Assembly: GCA_945877855.1 (NCBI GenBank)
Contig: CAMDWA010000029.1
Span: forward strand, 1 to 36,333
DNA length: 36,333 nt
Direction: 5' to 3'
DNA from: Thermoflexus hugenholtzii JAD2
GTDB taxonomy: Bacteria; Chloroflexota; Anaerolineae; J036; Brachytrichaceae
Below, piece after piece: positions 7,231 to 14,606 of this stretch. Below the pieces are notes generated by a model. It was not told the DNA's origin, did no database searches, and worked only from the letters and a program-made list of their open reading frames with translations. Both the position numbers and the translations under genes were made by a program. Within the stretch, counting starts at the first letter, position 1. Each line of letters begins with the position of its first letter.

Positions 7231-8412
7231 TTACTTGACTGGGTTGAGGTTGACCGACTGGATTGATTCTTGAAATTCTTCTTCGGTCAATACGATAGCG
7301 GGGAAGGCACTGCCCCAAGGATTTAAAATGCTGACCGTGCCCGCACTTTTATTAACACTTTCGACCACAAAGGCGTGGTTTGGCACAAGTTTGCCTTGTG
7401 CACTCACCCCACGGCTTAAATTATCAAGATCTACATACTTTAAGTCAATATTGGTCTGATCAGGGATATCTAATTTAAACATCCAAAAATCGAGCTTTTT
7501 ATCTTCATAGGTGTTAAAAATGACGGCCCCGCCGTTGTCAAGTTGAGTTGCAATTTGGTCTAAACTCACCTGATCGGCACGTTGCTCAATACTTGGCTTG
7601 CCCGTCAGTGCCTCTAACATTTCACCTGGGTTACCCCCGTCAATTTTGTCATAACCGCCATTGTGTTGCGCCCAAGCCTTTTCGACAACCGCAGGCCATA
7701 ATTCGCCGTTGTCGCCTTGTTTGGCGTAGGTCAAGTTGCCATTTTTATCTACGGGCAAAAGATTATTCACAGTCACATAAACGGGGAACGGTGCGCCCAT
7801 GATCTTTTCATAAAACCTGACGGTATACGTGCCGTCTTTGTTGTCTTGAATGGCGTTCTCTAGCACATCAGGTTGCTTGTTGGCGATGCCGCCCAACGAG
7901 GCCAATAGAAAGCAATCACCGACAAGCCCTTGTCGAATATCGTTTAAATGAAAACTGTGTTCCTTTGTATCCGGGCTGGTTTTGAGCGGGCCATTAAAGG
8001 CTTTAAATGATGCTGCATGTGGGGTCGTCGTCAGCTTGCCCGACGCGATGCCCTCAGACTTTACCGTAACGCCTTTGCCGATGTCGGGTTGATGCGGGGT
8101 GATTGTGCCACCCATCAGCAAAACCCGCGCCGCGTCTTCTTCGGCTTGGCTAAATTGTTGGCTGATCGCCAGCGTTTGTTGCGCCGCCTGCGCCAATGCC
8201 TTGCCCAATCGTTTGAAGGCAGGCATGACATCGCCATTCATCTCGGCATAAAAAGTATTCGCCCCCCGACCTTGCCAATCGCCCGCCGATAATTTTTCTA
8301 CACCATGTTTAATCGTATTTAATTGCTGGTCTAGCGCTTCGGCTTGTTGCTGAAAACACTGCGCAATTTCGGTCAGTTGGGCGTAATCTGCTTTTATTTT
8401 GGGTGCTGCCAT
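7231..8412 (-). CDS. WXG100-calpain fusion: calpain-like cysteine protease with ESX-type N-terminus
   Basis: 393 aa, with AAGGAG just before the ATG at 8412. Residues 1-100 form a helical WXG100-type hairpin with the diagnostic turn DWQGRGANTF (W46-Q-G48), the signal class used by type VII (ESX) secretion. Residues about 130-370 match the calpain (C2) protease core: QGLVGDCFLLASLGGIA with nucleophile C167, YTVRFYEK, the region AVVEKAWAQHNGGYDKIDGG, VPNHAFVVESV with H346, and SILNPWG with N364. The Cys-His-Asn triad is complete, so activity is likely; calpains cleave proteins and many need calcium. No classical signal peptide, so export would depend on the WXG100 part. Followed by the 94-aa gene in the same direction. 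Plausible role: secreted effector or toxin-like protease; an internal regulatory protease is the alternative. Confidence 0.88.
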   Translation of the reverse strand: MAAPKIKADYAQLTEIAQCFQQQAEALDQQLNTIKHGVEKLSAGDWQGRGANTFYAEMNGDVMPAFKRLGKALAQAAQQTLAISQQFSQAEEDAARVLLMGGTITPHQPDIGKGVTVKSEGIASGKLTTTPHAASFKAFNGPLKTSPDTKEHSFHLNDIRQGLVGDCFLLASLGGIANKQPDVLENAIQDNKDGTYTVRFYEKIMGAPFPVYVTVNNLLPVDKNGNLTYAKQGDNGELWPAVVEKAWAQHNGGYDKIDGGNPGEMLEALTGKPSIEQRADQVSLDQIATQLDNGGAVIFNTYEDKKLDFWMFKLDIPDQTNIDLKYVDLDNLSRGVSAQGKLVPNHAFVVESVNKSAGTVSILNPWGSAFPAIVLTEEEFQESIQSVNLNPVK

Positions 8413-8536
8413 GCTGCTCCTTTAACCAAAGACAACCAAAGATTCATGGTTTATTGCATCATCATACACGCCCAACTTCCCAATCACAAGCGGCAATATC
8501 CCGCCCACGCGGGAAAATAAACCCATTCTAGAGAGG

Positions 8537-8680
8537 AAAGTGTAAAGTGTAAAGTGTAAAGTGTAAAGTGCAAAGTGTAAAGTGCAAAGTGCAAAGTGTA
8601 AAGTGCAAAGTGTAAAGTGCAAAGTGCAAAGTGCAAAGTGTTTTTTACACTTTGCACTTTGCACTTTACACTTTGCACTT
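8537..8680. repeat. Heptamer tandem repeat (AAAGTGT/AAAGTGC) with inverted right arm
   Basis: The left part (8537-8640) is about fifteen near-identical 7-bp units, AAAGTGT or AAAGTGC. After a T-run at 8641-8646 the same units follow inverted (ACTTTGC/ACTTTAC) to 8680. The two arms can fold into a hairpin of about 33 bp or slip in many registers. It lies upstream of the WXG100 gene and starts 9 bp beyond the stop of the dehydrogenase. Open frames through it (MQSAKCKVQSVKCKV-type) are translations of the repeat and not genes. Confidence 0.9.
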
Positions 8681-8689
8681 CTTCACTCC

Positions 8690-9439
8690 CTACCTCGCCG
8701 CCATCCGAATTGCCCCATCGAGGCGAATGACTTCGCCGTTGAGCATGACATTTTCGATGATGTGCTGGGCGAGAAAGGCATATTCGGCGGGTTGGCCGAG
8801 GCGCGGGGGGAATGGCACTTGTTTGCCGAGCGAATCACGCGCCTCTTGCGGCAGACCCGCCAACATCGGCGTGTCAAAAAGGCCGGGCGCAATTGTCATG
8901 ACGCGAATACCATAACGCGCATATTCACGCGCAATCGGCAAGGTCATGCCCACCACGCCGCCCTTCGAGGCCGAGTAGGCCGCCTGCCCAATTTGCCCAT
9001 CATAGGCCGCCACCGAAGCGGTGTTGATGATGACCCCGCGCTCGCCTTGGGCATTGGGCGTGTTATGGCTCATGGCCTGCCCAGCCAAGCGAATCATGTT
9101 AAAGGTGCCGATCAGGTTGATTTGGATGACGCGCACAAAACGGTCGAGCGGATGCGGCTCACCCTTGCGCAGCACCAAATCGGCGATGCCAATGCCGGCA
9201 CAATTGGCAAGGCCATGCACGGCGCCAAACTCGGCCAGCGCAAATTGCACCGCCGCCTTGCCATCGGCATCGCTGGTCACATCGGTCTTGATGAATTTTG
9301 CGCCCGCAATTTCCTCGCGCGGCGGGTTGATATCGGCAATGACGATATTGCCGCCGTTTTGGCGAATCATGCTGGCAGTGGCGGCCCCAAGCCCCGAGCT
9401 GCCGCCGCTGATGATGAAGGTGTGATTTTGGATTTGCAT
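8690..9439 (-). CDS. Short-chain dehydrogenase, 3-hydroxyacyl-CoA dehydrogenase type II-like
   Basis: The frame opens at 9538 but the ATG at 9439 is chosen: it gives the usual 249-aa length and puts the Rossmann fold at the N-terminus ([20 protein letters not shown]). The cofactor loop is GGSSGLG (12-18), with D36 after strand 2 favouring NAD(H). NCAG is at 79-82, and the catalytic Ser-Tyr-Lys set is S142, Y155 and K159 (AAYSASKGG). The end [15 protein letters not shown] is typical of 3-hydroxyacyl-CoA / 2-methyl-3-hydroxybutyryl-CoA dehydrogenases (HSD17B10-like), which oxidise 3-hydroxyacyl-CoA in fatty-acid or isoleucine breakdown. No Shine-Dalgarno is visible; a TACAAT box lies 11 nt upstream, so the mRNA may be leaderless. 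No beta-oxidation gene is adjacent. Substrate is inferred from family resemblance. Confidence 0.88.
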   Translation of the reverse strand: MQIQNHTFIISGGSSGLGAATASMIRQNGGNIVIADINPPREEIAGAKFIKTDVTSDADGKAAVQFALAEFGAVHGLANCAGIGIADLVLRKGEPHPLDRFVRVIQINLIGTFNMIRLAGQAMSHNTPNAQGERGVIINTASVAAYDGQIGQAAYSASKGGVVGMTLPIAREYARYGIRVMTIAPGLFDTPMLAGLPQEARDSLGKQVPFPPRLGQPAEYAFLAQHIIENVMLNGEVIRLDGAIRMAAR

Positions 9440-9450
9440 AAAGTTGGGGC

Positions 9451-9456
9451 ATTGTA
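9451..9456 (-). promoter_or_regulatory. -10 box (TACAAT) of the dehydrogenase gene
   Basis: TACAAT on the reverse strand lies 11 nt before the ATG at 9439. That would put the transcript start within a few bases of the start codon, which fits the lack of a ribosome binding site. No convincing -35 box is seen. Confidence 0.4.
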
Positions 9457-9561
9457 AATGATGCAACACCCCCCACTGTAAAGACGCACCGGTGGCGCGT
9501 CTACGTTGTGGCAACCCCACGCCCCCGCCCCATTTCACCCATCAACCCGCCCCAAACCGCG

Positions 9562-9582
9562 CTGGGGGGCTGTGCCCCCCAG
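9562..9582 (-). terminator. GC-rich hairpin downstream of the TIR/FGE gene
   Basis: CTGGGGGGC and GCCCCCCAG form a perfect 9-bp stem with a TGT loop, 52 bp past the stop of the reverse-strand gene ending at 9634. No T tract follows, so termination is uncertain. It is a motif type common in intergenic DNA of many bacteria. Confidence 0.35.
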
Positions 9583-9633
9583 ACCCCCCAGAGACAAGAG
9601 GCCCAGAGTTTCAGAAATCAGAGGCTTCAGCGC

Positions 9634-11241
9634 TCAGAGAGGTGGGGACAGCATCACCCGAAAACCGTGGTGGTAGCTGCGGACGTCAGTGACATTCCCG
9701 TAGCGATACGCGCACCGCGCATTCCAGCCACCGTTGTCGAACGCGCCACCGCGCAGCGAACGATACTCTTTTTTATCGTCATACCAATCCTCACACCATT
9801 CCCACACATTACCCACCATATCTTGCAAGCCATACGGGCTATCACCTTCAGGGCTATAACTTCCGACTGGCGCTAGGTTTTTAATATCAGAACCCTTGCC
9901 GTAATTCGCCCGTTGCGCATTCGGCTCGTTATTCCCCCAGGGATATTCACGCCCATCCGTGCCACGTGCGCCCTTCTCCCATTGCGGCTCACTCGGCAGG
10001 CCCACCTTCAGCTTGCTCACTTTGCTCGCCCAGGCGCAAAACGCCTGCGCCTCCGCCCAACTCACATTCACCGCCGGGTGGTTTAATTTGTCCGCCAAAT
10101 TCCCATTCCAATAAGCATCGCCCTTATGCCCCGTCGCCTTGACAAAGGCCAAATACTGCGCCGTCGTCACCACCGTCTTGCCCAGCCAATATTCGGGCAA
10201 ATTGAGCTTGCGCTTGTCATCGCCATACAAAAATTCACCAGCAGGGATGCACACAAATTCCATCGTGACCTCCGGCGCAAGCGTAAGCACATAACGATCC
10301 TTGTTCACCACCTTGGGGGTCACCACCGCCAACTCGATCAGTTTGGCCGTTAGCTCGGCCTCTAATTGCGCCACCCGCGCTTGGGCGGCTTGTAAATCGG
10401 CGCTCAATTGCTCACGGGCGCGTTTGGCTTCGCTCAATTCCGCCGTCAGCCGTTTGTGCTTGCCGATGGCCTCATCGCGTTCCTCACGCACATGCGCCAA
10501 TTGGCCCTTCAGCTTGCCCACTTCCGCCGTCAACAGCCGCGCCTCGGCCTCGTGGTCAACCATCCCCATCGCCTTCAACAATTCGCGCAAACCCTCGTTA
10601 TAGTGCTCGACATGACAATGAATGGCTTGCACCATCAACCAAGGATAGATATCAGTCAAATCACAATCGGCAATCATAAGCGGATAAATTCGCATTTGTT
10701 TATTCCGCTCACTTTTAAAAGCATATCCAGTCTCGAGTTTTACCCATTCAGATTGAGTTGCATTTTGCGAAGCCAAAAGCACAAAGTGGCCGCTCTCATC
10801 CAGCCCGCGCTTAATCGCATCCTCCCACGCCTCTAGCGGTTGAATACTGCCGGGCGTGATCCACACCCGCAGCCCGGCCCGCCGCAAATCGTCGGCCAGC
10901 CGATGTGCAATCTCGGCATCCTTGCTCGAATGGCTGATAAAGACCTGTTTCGCGTCACGCGGCTGCTTGCTCGGCTTGCTGATCGCCACCGTTTTTTTAA
11001 TCTTTTCGGCATACAGCACAGGGCGGGCTTTTTGCACATTCGCCAGCAAATTGTCGATCACGCCATAGCGTTTGCAATACCCGATCAACTCCATGCTGAT
11101 CTTGTCGCGGGTGTGGCCCGCGCCCTTCCAGTTTTGCATCATGTCGTGCCCTGCCGTGCCAAAACACAACACCTCTAGCTCTTCAGAGGTGAAGTGATCG
11201 CGGATGAAATTGAAGAGGGCAATCGAGAGGTCGTCGTTCAT
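9634..11241 (-). CDS. EAD-like / TIR / coiled-coil / FGE-like conflict-system protein
   Basis: 535 aa from the ATG at 11241; a GTG at 11268 would add nine residues, but the small N-terminal domain starts naturally at MNDDLSIALF. Residues 1-70 (FNFIRDHFTSEELEVLCFG to YGVIDNLLANVQKARP) resemble the helical effector-associated domains of bacterial conflict systems. Residues about 98-225 are a TIR domain: QVFISHSSKDAEIAHRLADD, LRVWITPGSI, and SEWVKLETGYAF whose Glu (about 170) sits where TIR NADases have the catalytic Glu. Residues about 230-305 are a charged coiled coil. Residues about 315-535 are an FGE-sulfatase/SUMF1 fold (PAGEFLYGD, VSWAEAQAFCAW, LPSEPQWEKGARG, GNVWEWCEDWYDD, SLRGGAFDNGGW, GFRVML). 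The copper-binding Cys pair of true FGEs is incomplete (one Cys in NARCAYR), so formylglycine synthesis is unlikely. Stands alone; probably a stress or phage-triggered NAD-depleting effector, by inference. Confidence 0.85.
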   Translation of the reverse strand: MNDDLSIALFNFIRDHFTSEELEVLCFGTAGHDMMQNWKGAGHTRDKISMELIGYCKRYGVIDNLLANVQKARPVLYAEKIKKTVAISKPSKQPRDAKQVFISHSSKDAEIAHRLADDLRRAGLRVWITPGSIQPLEAWEDAIKRGLDESGHFVLLASQNATQSEWVKLETGYAFKSERNKQMRIYPLMIADCDLTDIYPWLMVQAIHCHVEHYNEGLRELLKAMGMVDHEAEARLLTAEVGKLKGQLAHVREERDEAIGKHKRLTAELSEAKRAREQLSADLQAAQARVAQLEAELTAKLIELAVVTPKVVNKDRYVLTLAPEVTMEFVCIPAGEFLYGDDKRKLNLPEYWLGKTVVTTAQYLAFVKATGHKGDAYWNGNLADKLNHPAVNVSWAEAQAFCAWASKVSKLKVGLPSEPQWEKGARGTDGREYPWGNNEPNAQRANYGKGSDIKNLAPVGSYSPEGDSPYGLQDMVGNVWEWCEDWYDDKKEYRSLRGGAFDNGGWNARCAYRYGNVTDVRSYHHGFRVMLSPPL

Positions 11242-11306
11242 GCCAAAACTGCGCCATAATTTTATCACCGCACCGCCTATTGGGGTGTCGTTACCCCTTA
11301 TTCATT

Positions 11307-11465
11307 AAGGCTGTCCAAAAGTCAGCATGCGCTTAACTCGTCATCTCCGCGAACGCGGAGATCCATAACGATGCAGGTAAAAAAATGCGGCAAACCAGTC
11401 AAACTACGCCTGTCTGGTTATAGATTCCCGCTTTCGCGGGAATGACGGGTTAAGCTGAGGCCTTA
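11307..11465. mobile_element. MITE-like element, copy 1 (diverged right end)
   Basis: Starts AAGGCTGTCCAAAAGT like the left end of the element at 14607-14809 and keeps the same order inside: a hairpin (CTCCGCGAACGCGGAG), ATCCATAACGATGCAGG, then TATAGATTCCCGCTTTCGCG. The right end is degraded to GGCCTTAA. No coding capacity. It lies between the TIR/FGE gene and a small ORF. Confidence 0.6.
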
Positions 11466-11478
11466 ATTTAAGACGATT

Positions 11479-11661
11479 GTGCTTTTGCGAGAACAAGAAG
11501 GCGACTTTAGCACAGCCCAATTGCTTGCCGAAAAAACAGCCGATGATTTGTCTGGGGGCGATATGGACTATATCAAATGGGCCGGAGAGGCAAAAATATT
11601 AGAAGGCTTGAATGAAGAAATAGCAAAAGAGGCGCATATTGAAAACCATAATGCCACCTGA
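11479..11661 (+). CDS. Possible 60-aa protein or gene remnant
   Basis: A GTG-started frame of 60 aa (LREQEGDFSTAQLLAEKTAD, then GGDMDYIKWAGEAKILEGLN, EEIAKEAHIENHNAT). It is acidic and helical, with codon use like neighbouring genes (gcc, ggc, ttg), which argues for present or past coding. No Shine-Dalgarno sequence and no recognised family. The start lies 14 bp after the MITE-like element, so it may be the tail of a gene cut off by that insertion. A strong hairpin (11669-11712) follows its stop at once, as expected for a transcribed unit. Confidence 0.4.
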   Translation: MLLREQEGDFSTAQLLAEKTADDLSGGDMDYIKWAGEAKILEGLNEEIAKEAHIENHNAT

Positions 11662-11668
11662 TACACGC

Positions 11669-11712
11669 CTCATAAAATCTTGCGTAACTGATGTTACGCT
11701 CGATTTTATGAG
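11669..11712 (+). terminator. Long hairpin after the small ORF
   Basis: CTCATAAAATC pairs with GATTTTATGAG and, after a 2x2 internal loop, GCGTAAC pairs with GTTACGC around a 4-nt loop: 18 paired bases in all. It begins 8 bp after the TGA at 11659-11661. There is no U tract, so it may stabilise a 3' end more than terminate. Confidence 0.5.
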
Positions 11713-11715
11713 CGC

Positions 11716-11794
11716 ACCACAAAGCGCACAAAGAACTCAAAGTTAACAAAAGCATTTAGCTACAAATCTTTGAGTCCTTCGTGCACTTCGTGGT
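11716..11794 (-). other. 27-bp inverted repeat behind the creatininase gene, wobble-compatible on the minus strand only
   Basis: The left arm 11716-11742 and the right arm 11768-11794 match at 23 of 27 positions when one is inverted. All four differences become G-U pairs in a minus-strand RNA and A-C mismatches in a plus-strand RNA. The repeat lies 32 bp past the stop of the minus-strand creatininase gene, thus in its expected 3' untranslated region. The unit (ACAAAG-like, 9-bp phasing) resembles the other short tandem repeats of this window. Confidence 0.6.
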
Positions 11795-11814
11795 AAAAAT
11801 TTGCCTTGTGTGTA

Positions 11815-11838
11815 ATTGTGAGTAAGCTAACTCACAAT
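11815..11838. repeat. 24-bp near-perfect palindrome across the creatininase stop codon
   Basis: ATTGTGAGT and ACTCACAAT are 9-bp arms around AAGCTA. The palindrome spans the TAG stop (11827-11829) and mirrors the last codons (Ile-Val-Ser) of the gene into the downstream DNA. Together with the inverted repeat at 11716-11794 it gives a two-hairpin 3' end. Confidence 0.6.
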
Positions 11839-12618
11839 CTCATGCACAGGCCGCTGCCAAGTGGCAAACTCACGCACAAACGCCACCACCTCAGCCGTCG
11901 CCGCCGCAATGATACGCTCGCCCTTGTCGGCGCTGCTATCAGCCGGGTAGCCCAAGGCCCCCACTGGGCTAGATTGGTCGAGCGTGCGGGCCACATGCAC
12001 TCGCGTCGGCCCCAAATGATCGGGCGACCAAAAGCGTGAATCAAACGGCGTGCGCACGGTTTTAATCGCCTCACCACGCACCAAATCGGGGTGCAAGGCC
12101 ATAATGGCGCTGGTTTCCCATTCACAGGCATGGAGCACGCTGTCTTGCTTCACCCCATCTAACGCCGCCACTTGTTTGCGAGCTAACTCAAACCAACTGA
12201 CAAAGGTCAAAAATAAATCAGGCTTGTCTTTAAAATGGCGCAAATTCACCTCGTATAAGGCGGTTTGGCCCGGCACAATATTGCCGCCATGCGCATTGAT
12301 GAGAAAAATCTTGCGGAAACCCGCGCCGATCAAACTCTCGATGATGTCAACCAACACATGCACATACGTGTCCCATTTCAGGCTAATCGTGCCAGTAAAG
12401 GCGCGGTGATGATCGGACGAGCCGAGATAGAGCAACGGCAAAAAGACCGCCTCGTCACCCAGTTCGGCCTCGGCGCGTTTTACAATCTCGCCACAAATCA
12501 TGCTATCGGTCAGCATCGGCAAATGATGTCCGTGCTGTTCAAAAGCCCCAATCGGCACCACCGCCACTTTGTGGCTGTGTTTGGGCACTTCGGTCCAAGG
12601 TAAATGTCCTAACTGCAT
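11827..12618 (-). CDS. Creatininase-family amidohydrolase
   Basis: 263 aa, a usual length for the creatininase family of metal-dependent cyclic-amide hydrolases. The core motif VPIGAFEQHGHHLP gives E27 and H29, and LTDSM gives D38; this E-x-H-x8-D spacing equals that of the metal ligands of bacterial creatininase. INAHGGN (about 109) and HACEWETS (about 165, Glu ligand) complete the site. No signal peptide, so cytosolic. Besides creatinine, family members act on formylated or lactam intermediates (for example in flavin/F420, mycofactocin and nucleoside pathways), so the substrate cannot be read from sequence. It lies 0.45 kb before an enolase-superfamily gene on the same strand, the intervening DNA holding repeats; a shared catabolic role is possible. 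No clear Shine-Dalgarno. Two hairpins mark its 3' end. Confidence 0.88.
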   Translation of the reverse strand: MQLGHLPWTEVPKHSHKVAVVPIGAFEQHGHHLPMLTDSMICGEIVKRAEAELGDEAVFLPLLYLGSSDHHRAFTGTISLKWDTYVHVLVDIIESLIGAGFRKIFLINAHGGNIVPGQTALYEVNLRHFKDKPDLFLTFVSWFELARKQVAALDGVKQDSVLHACEWETSAIMALHPDLVRGEAIKTVRTPFDSRFWSPDHLGPTRVHVARTLDQSSPVGALGYPADSSADKGERIIAAATAEVVAFVREFATWQRPVHEIVS

Positions 12619-12625
12619 CTTTGTA

Positions 12626-12660
12626 AATTTAAAATTGAGAATGAAAAATGGAAAATTTGT
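12626..12660. repeat. AT-rich heptamer repeat upstream of creatininase gene
   Basis: AAATTTAAAATTGAGAATG followed by AAAAATGGAAAATTT is made of A-rich 7-bp units. The inverse units recur at 13041-13076 and, independently, at 33598-33678. It sits directly upstream of the creatininase ATG. Confidence 0.5.
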
Positions 12661-12690
12661 TTTTGGTAAAGGTCAAGAGCGGCCTAAAAT

Positions 12691-12795
12691 CGTCATTTCG
12701 AAATTCTTAGATACGCCCCAGAGAATTCGCGTCCAACAAGTTGTGGGAACTTATAACCTCTAAGTGTCATCCCTCGCTGCGCGTCGGGATGACGC
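12691..12795. repeat. Dispersed intergenic repeat A, copy 2
   Basis: Begins CGTCATTTCGAAATTCTTAG and carries GCGTCCAACAAGTTG, TATAACCTC and GTCATCCC in the same order as 2746-2852, with an additional hairpin GTCATCCC...GGGATGAC near its end. Not coding. Confidence 0.6.
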
Positions 12796-12876
12796 ATCAA
12801 ATATATGCGCATATCTAAGTTTCTGAGCAACAAAGCGAGCAATGACAAGTGTTATGCCCAATGCCTACGCCATCTC

Positions 12877-12994
12877 GCCCGTGAATGAATTCACGGTCTA
12901 AAAATTTCAAACGCGCTAAAGCGCGTTCGCCGCACTCCGAATGCGTTTCAACGCATTTGTTTGTTTCAGACCGTGAATTCATTCACGGGCAGGC
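12877..12994. repeat. Structured dispersed repeat B, copy 1
   Basis: The ends GCCCGTGAATGAATTCACGG and CCGTGAATTCATTCACGGGC are inverted repeats about 115 bp apart. Inside are two hairpins: ACGCGCTAAAGCGCGT and AATGCGTTTCAACGCATT. The second copy (17342-17460) keeps both with paired changes in the first stem. Each end is also itself a palindrome (GTGAATGAATTCAC). No ORF; a cruciform or folded-RNA element. Confidence 0.8.
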
Positions 12995-13040
12995 AAGCGC
13001 AAATTGGCGAAGGTATTGTTACACCAAATGATCCTTAACC

Positions 13041-13076
13041 AATTTTAAATTTTCCATTTTAAATTTTCAATTTCTA
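13041..13076. repeat. AT-rich heptamer repeat at the end of the enolase-superfamily gene
   Basis: AATTTTAAATTTTCCATTTT then AAATTTTCAATTTC repeats 7-bp units inverse to those at 12626-12660. The TGA stop of the reverse-strand gene (13067-13069) is inside it. Confidence 0.6.
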
Positions 13077-14335
13077 CTGTCTCTCACCGGCGCAAGCTCG
13101 GCGCGGCGATGAAGCTCATTAAATTCGGGCGTGCCGTCATCGCGCCACACATGCAGCCGCACGCCGGGTTCTTGCAATGGCTGATTGCCATTGCGGAAAT
13201 CCGTCCAACATTGCGGCATGGTGGTGTAATGCATCACTCTGCCGCCCTCCCACACCACCGACAAAATCTTGCGCGGGTAATCGATCCACCAATTGTCTTT
13301 GCTCACGCGATATTTGCGAATTGCGTCTTCGTCAATCTCGACCCCAAGGCCGGGCGCATCGGGAACCCGCACATAACCGCCCTTAATTTCGAGCGGCTGC
13401 GCCAAACAATCATCGCTGTAATTGTTGAGGCACGAGATGGCAGGCCACGTCGCCCAAGGCAACACCGCGCCCAAATGCGCCGCAAAGGCCGTCACCAAAC
13501 CCACACCCACCAATTGCAGCCAAAATGGCTTATTAAACTCGCCTGCCGCCAAGCCCGCCCGCATGGTGGCGCTCACGCCGCCGCCCACCACAAAGCCATC
13601 CGTCGCCTCGCGCTGGGCAGCGTTACGCATGATTTCAGGTGAATAGTGCTGCGCCGTTGGGCGGGTGGTGTGCTGCCGCAAACGGCGATAACCCTCAACA
13701 TCTCCACGTGGAATAGGTTCTTCGTAAATGGCGATACGCGGGTTCTTGTCCAACTCCGTCAGCACTGGCGCGGCATTGCCGACATCGCGCAACATCTCGT
13801 TCCAATCCATATCCAGCCGATAATTGACCGGCGTGACGCGGCTAATTTGCGCCACTTGCTCATACACGTCAAACCAAGGCCGCGCCTTAAACTTATGCGC
13901 CATATAGCCTTGGGCCAAGGCATCTTGGGCCTCGGCGGCCAACACTTCTGGCGGGGCCTTGGTGTTCCACCAACCAATCGTGCACCAATCGCGCACCTTG
14001 GGTTGCCCCAACAGCCGGTGCATCGGCACACCCAGTGCCTTGCCAACCACATCCCACAACGCCATTTGCAACCCAGCGCCAAGGGTGTCATCGTGCAAAA
14101 AGTCGGCAGGGTTACCGCCTTTTACCCGCGCGACGGCCTCGTCCGACACGCGCCCCCATGTGTAATGGGGCAAGGTCTCGCCATAGCCAACAAACCCCGC
14201 GTCAGTCACCACGCGCATAATCTCAACCACGCGCCATTGCCCCACCAACAATTCATTCCACGGGTGCACACGTGGCGTAAATGGCACATCGAGCGTGATC
14301 CGCTCGATCTCGGTAATTTTTAGTTTTGCTGTCAT
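13067..14335 (-). CDS. Mandelate racemase / muconate lactonizing enzyme-like (enolase superfamily)
   Basis: 422 aa. The N-terminal capping domain runs to about residue 110 (ITEIERITLDVPFTPRVHPW, GYGETLPHYTW), followed by the TIM-barrel part. The barrel shows the K-x-K-like strand HKFKARPW (K148/K150), LDMDWNEM (D175, D177, N179) for the first metal-ligand strand, and IYEEPIP (E205/E206) for the second. The third usual acidic ligand is not obvious; the segment THTTRPTAQHY-type region and TDGFVVGGGVSATMRAG follow. A ~60-residue C-terminal extension (YPRKILSVVWEGGRVMHY to the end) goes beyond the standard fold. Such enzymes remove a proton next to a carboxylate, as racemases, sugar-acid dehydratases or cycloisomerases; the substrate is unknown. 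Start at 14335 keeps the capping domain whole. Neighbouring creatininase may belong to the same route. The stop codon lies in a repeat. Confidence 0.85.
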   Translation of the reverse strand: MTAKLKITEIERITLDVPFTPRVHPWNELLVGQWRVVEIMRVVTDAGFVGYGETLPHYTWGRVSDEAVARVKGGNPADFLHDDTLGAGLQMALWDVVGKALGVPMHRLLGQPKVRDWCTIGWWNTKAPPEVLAAEAQDALAQGYMAHKFKARPWFDVYEQVAQISRVTPVNYRLDMDWNEMLRDVGNAAPVLTELDKNPRIAIYEEPIPRGDVEGYRRLRQHTTRPTAQHYSPEIMRNAAQREATDGFVVGGGVSATMRAGLAAGEFNKPFWLQLVGVGLVTAFAAHLGAVLPWATWPAISCLNNYSDDCLAQPLEIKGGYVRVPDAPGLGVEIDEDAIRKYRVSKDNWWIDYPRKILSVVWEGGRVMHYTTMPQCWTDFRNGNQPLQEPGVRLHVWRDDGTPEFNELHRRAELAPVRDSRN

Positions 14336-14606
14336 AAATCGATATCAAGTGAAGGCGACCTCCACCCTACGCTATACCAAACAAGGCTTAAAAATATCAT
14401 TTTTGCCATGCCAACAATAAGCCAGCCAAAAAGCAACTTGCCCAATCACCGAACAAGACAGGTCACCGCCCCGTCTTTACAGTTCTATTCGGCACTTTCT
14501 CAATTTTCACCCTTGCTTGGTATATATCGTAGTTAATTTATGCATTATGTCAAAGCAAAACAGTTTCTTGAGGCGAAACACCCCAGCGATCAACTTAATC
14601 AGACAC

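Noticed and set aside
8422..8678. Open frames of 64-94 aa on both strands over the AAAGTGC array
   Set aside because: They are translations of a 7-bp repeat in three frames (period of seven codons), with no start signals; the array simply lacks stops.
8582..9457. 291-aa plus-strand open frame
   Set aside because: It starts in the repeat and runs antisense to a convincing short-chain dehydrogenase; no family resemblance.
13646..14323. 225-aa plus-strand open frame
   Set aside because: Antisense to the enolase-superfamily gene, which has clear motifs; no start signal or recognised domain.
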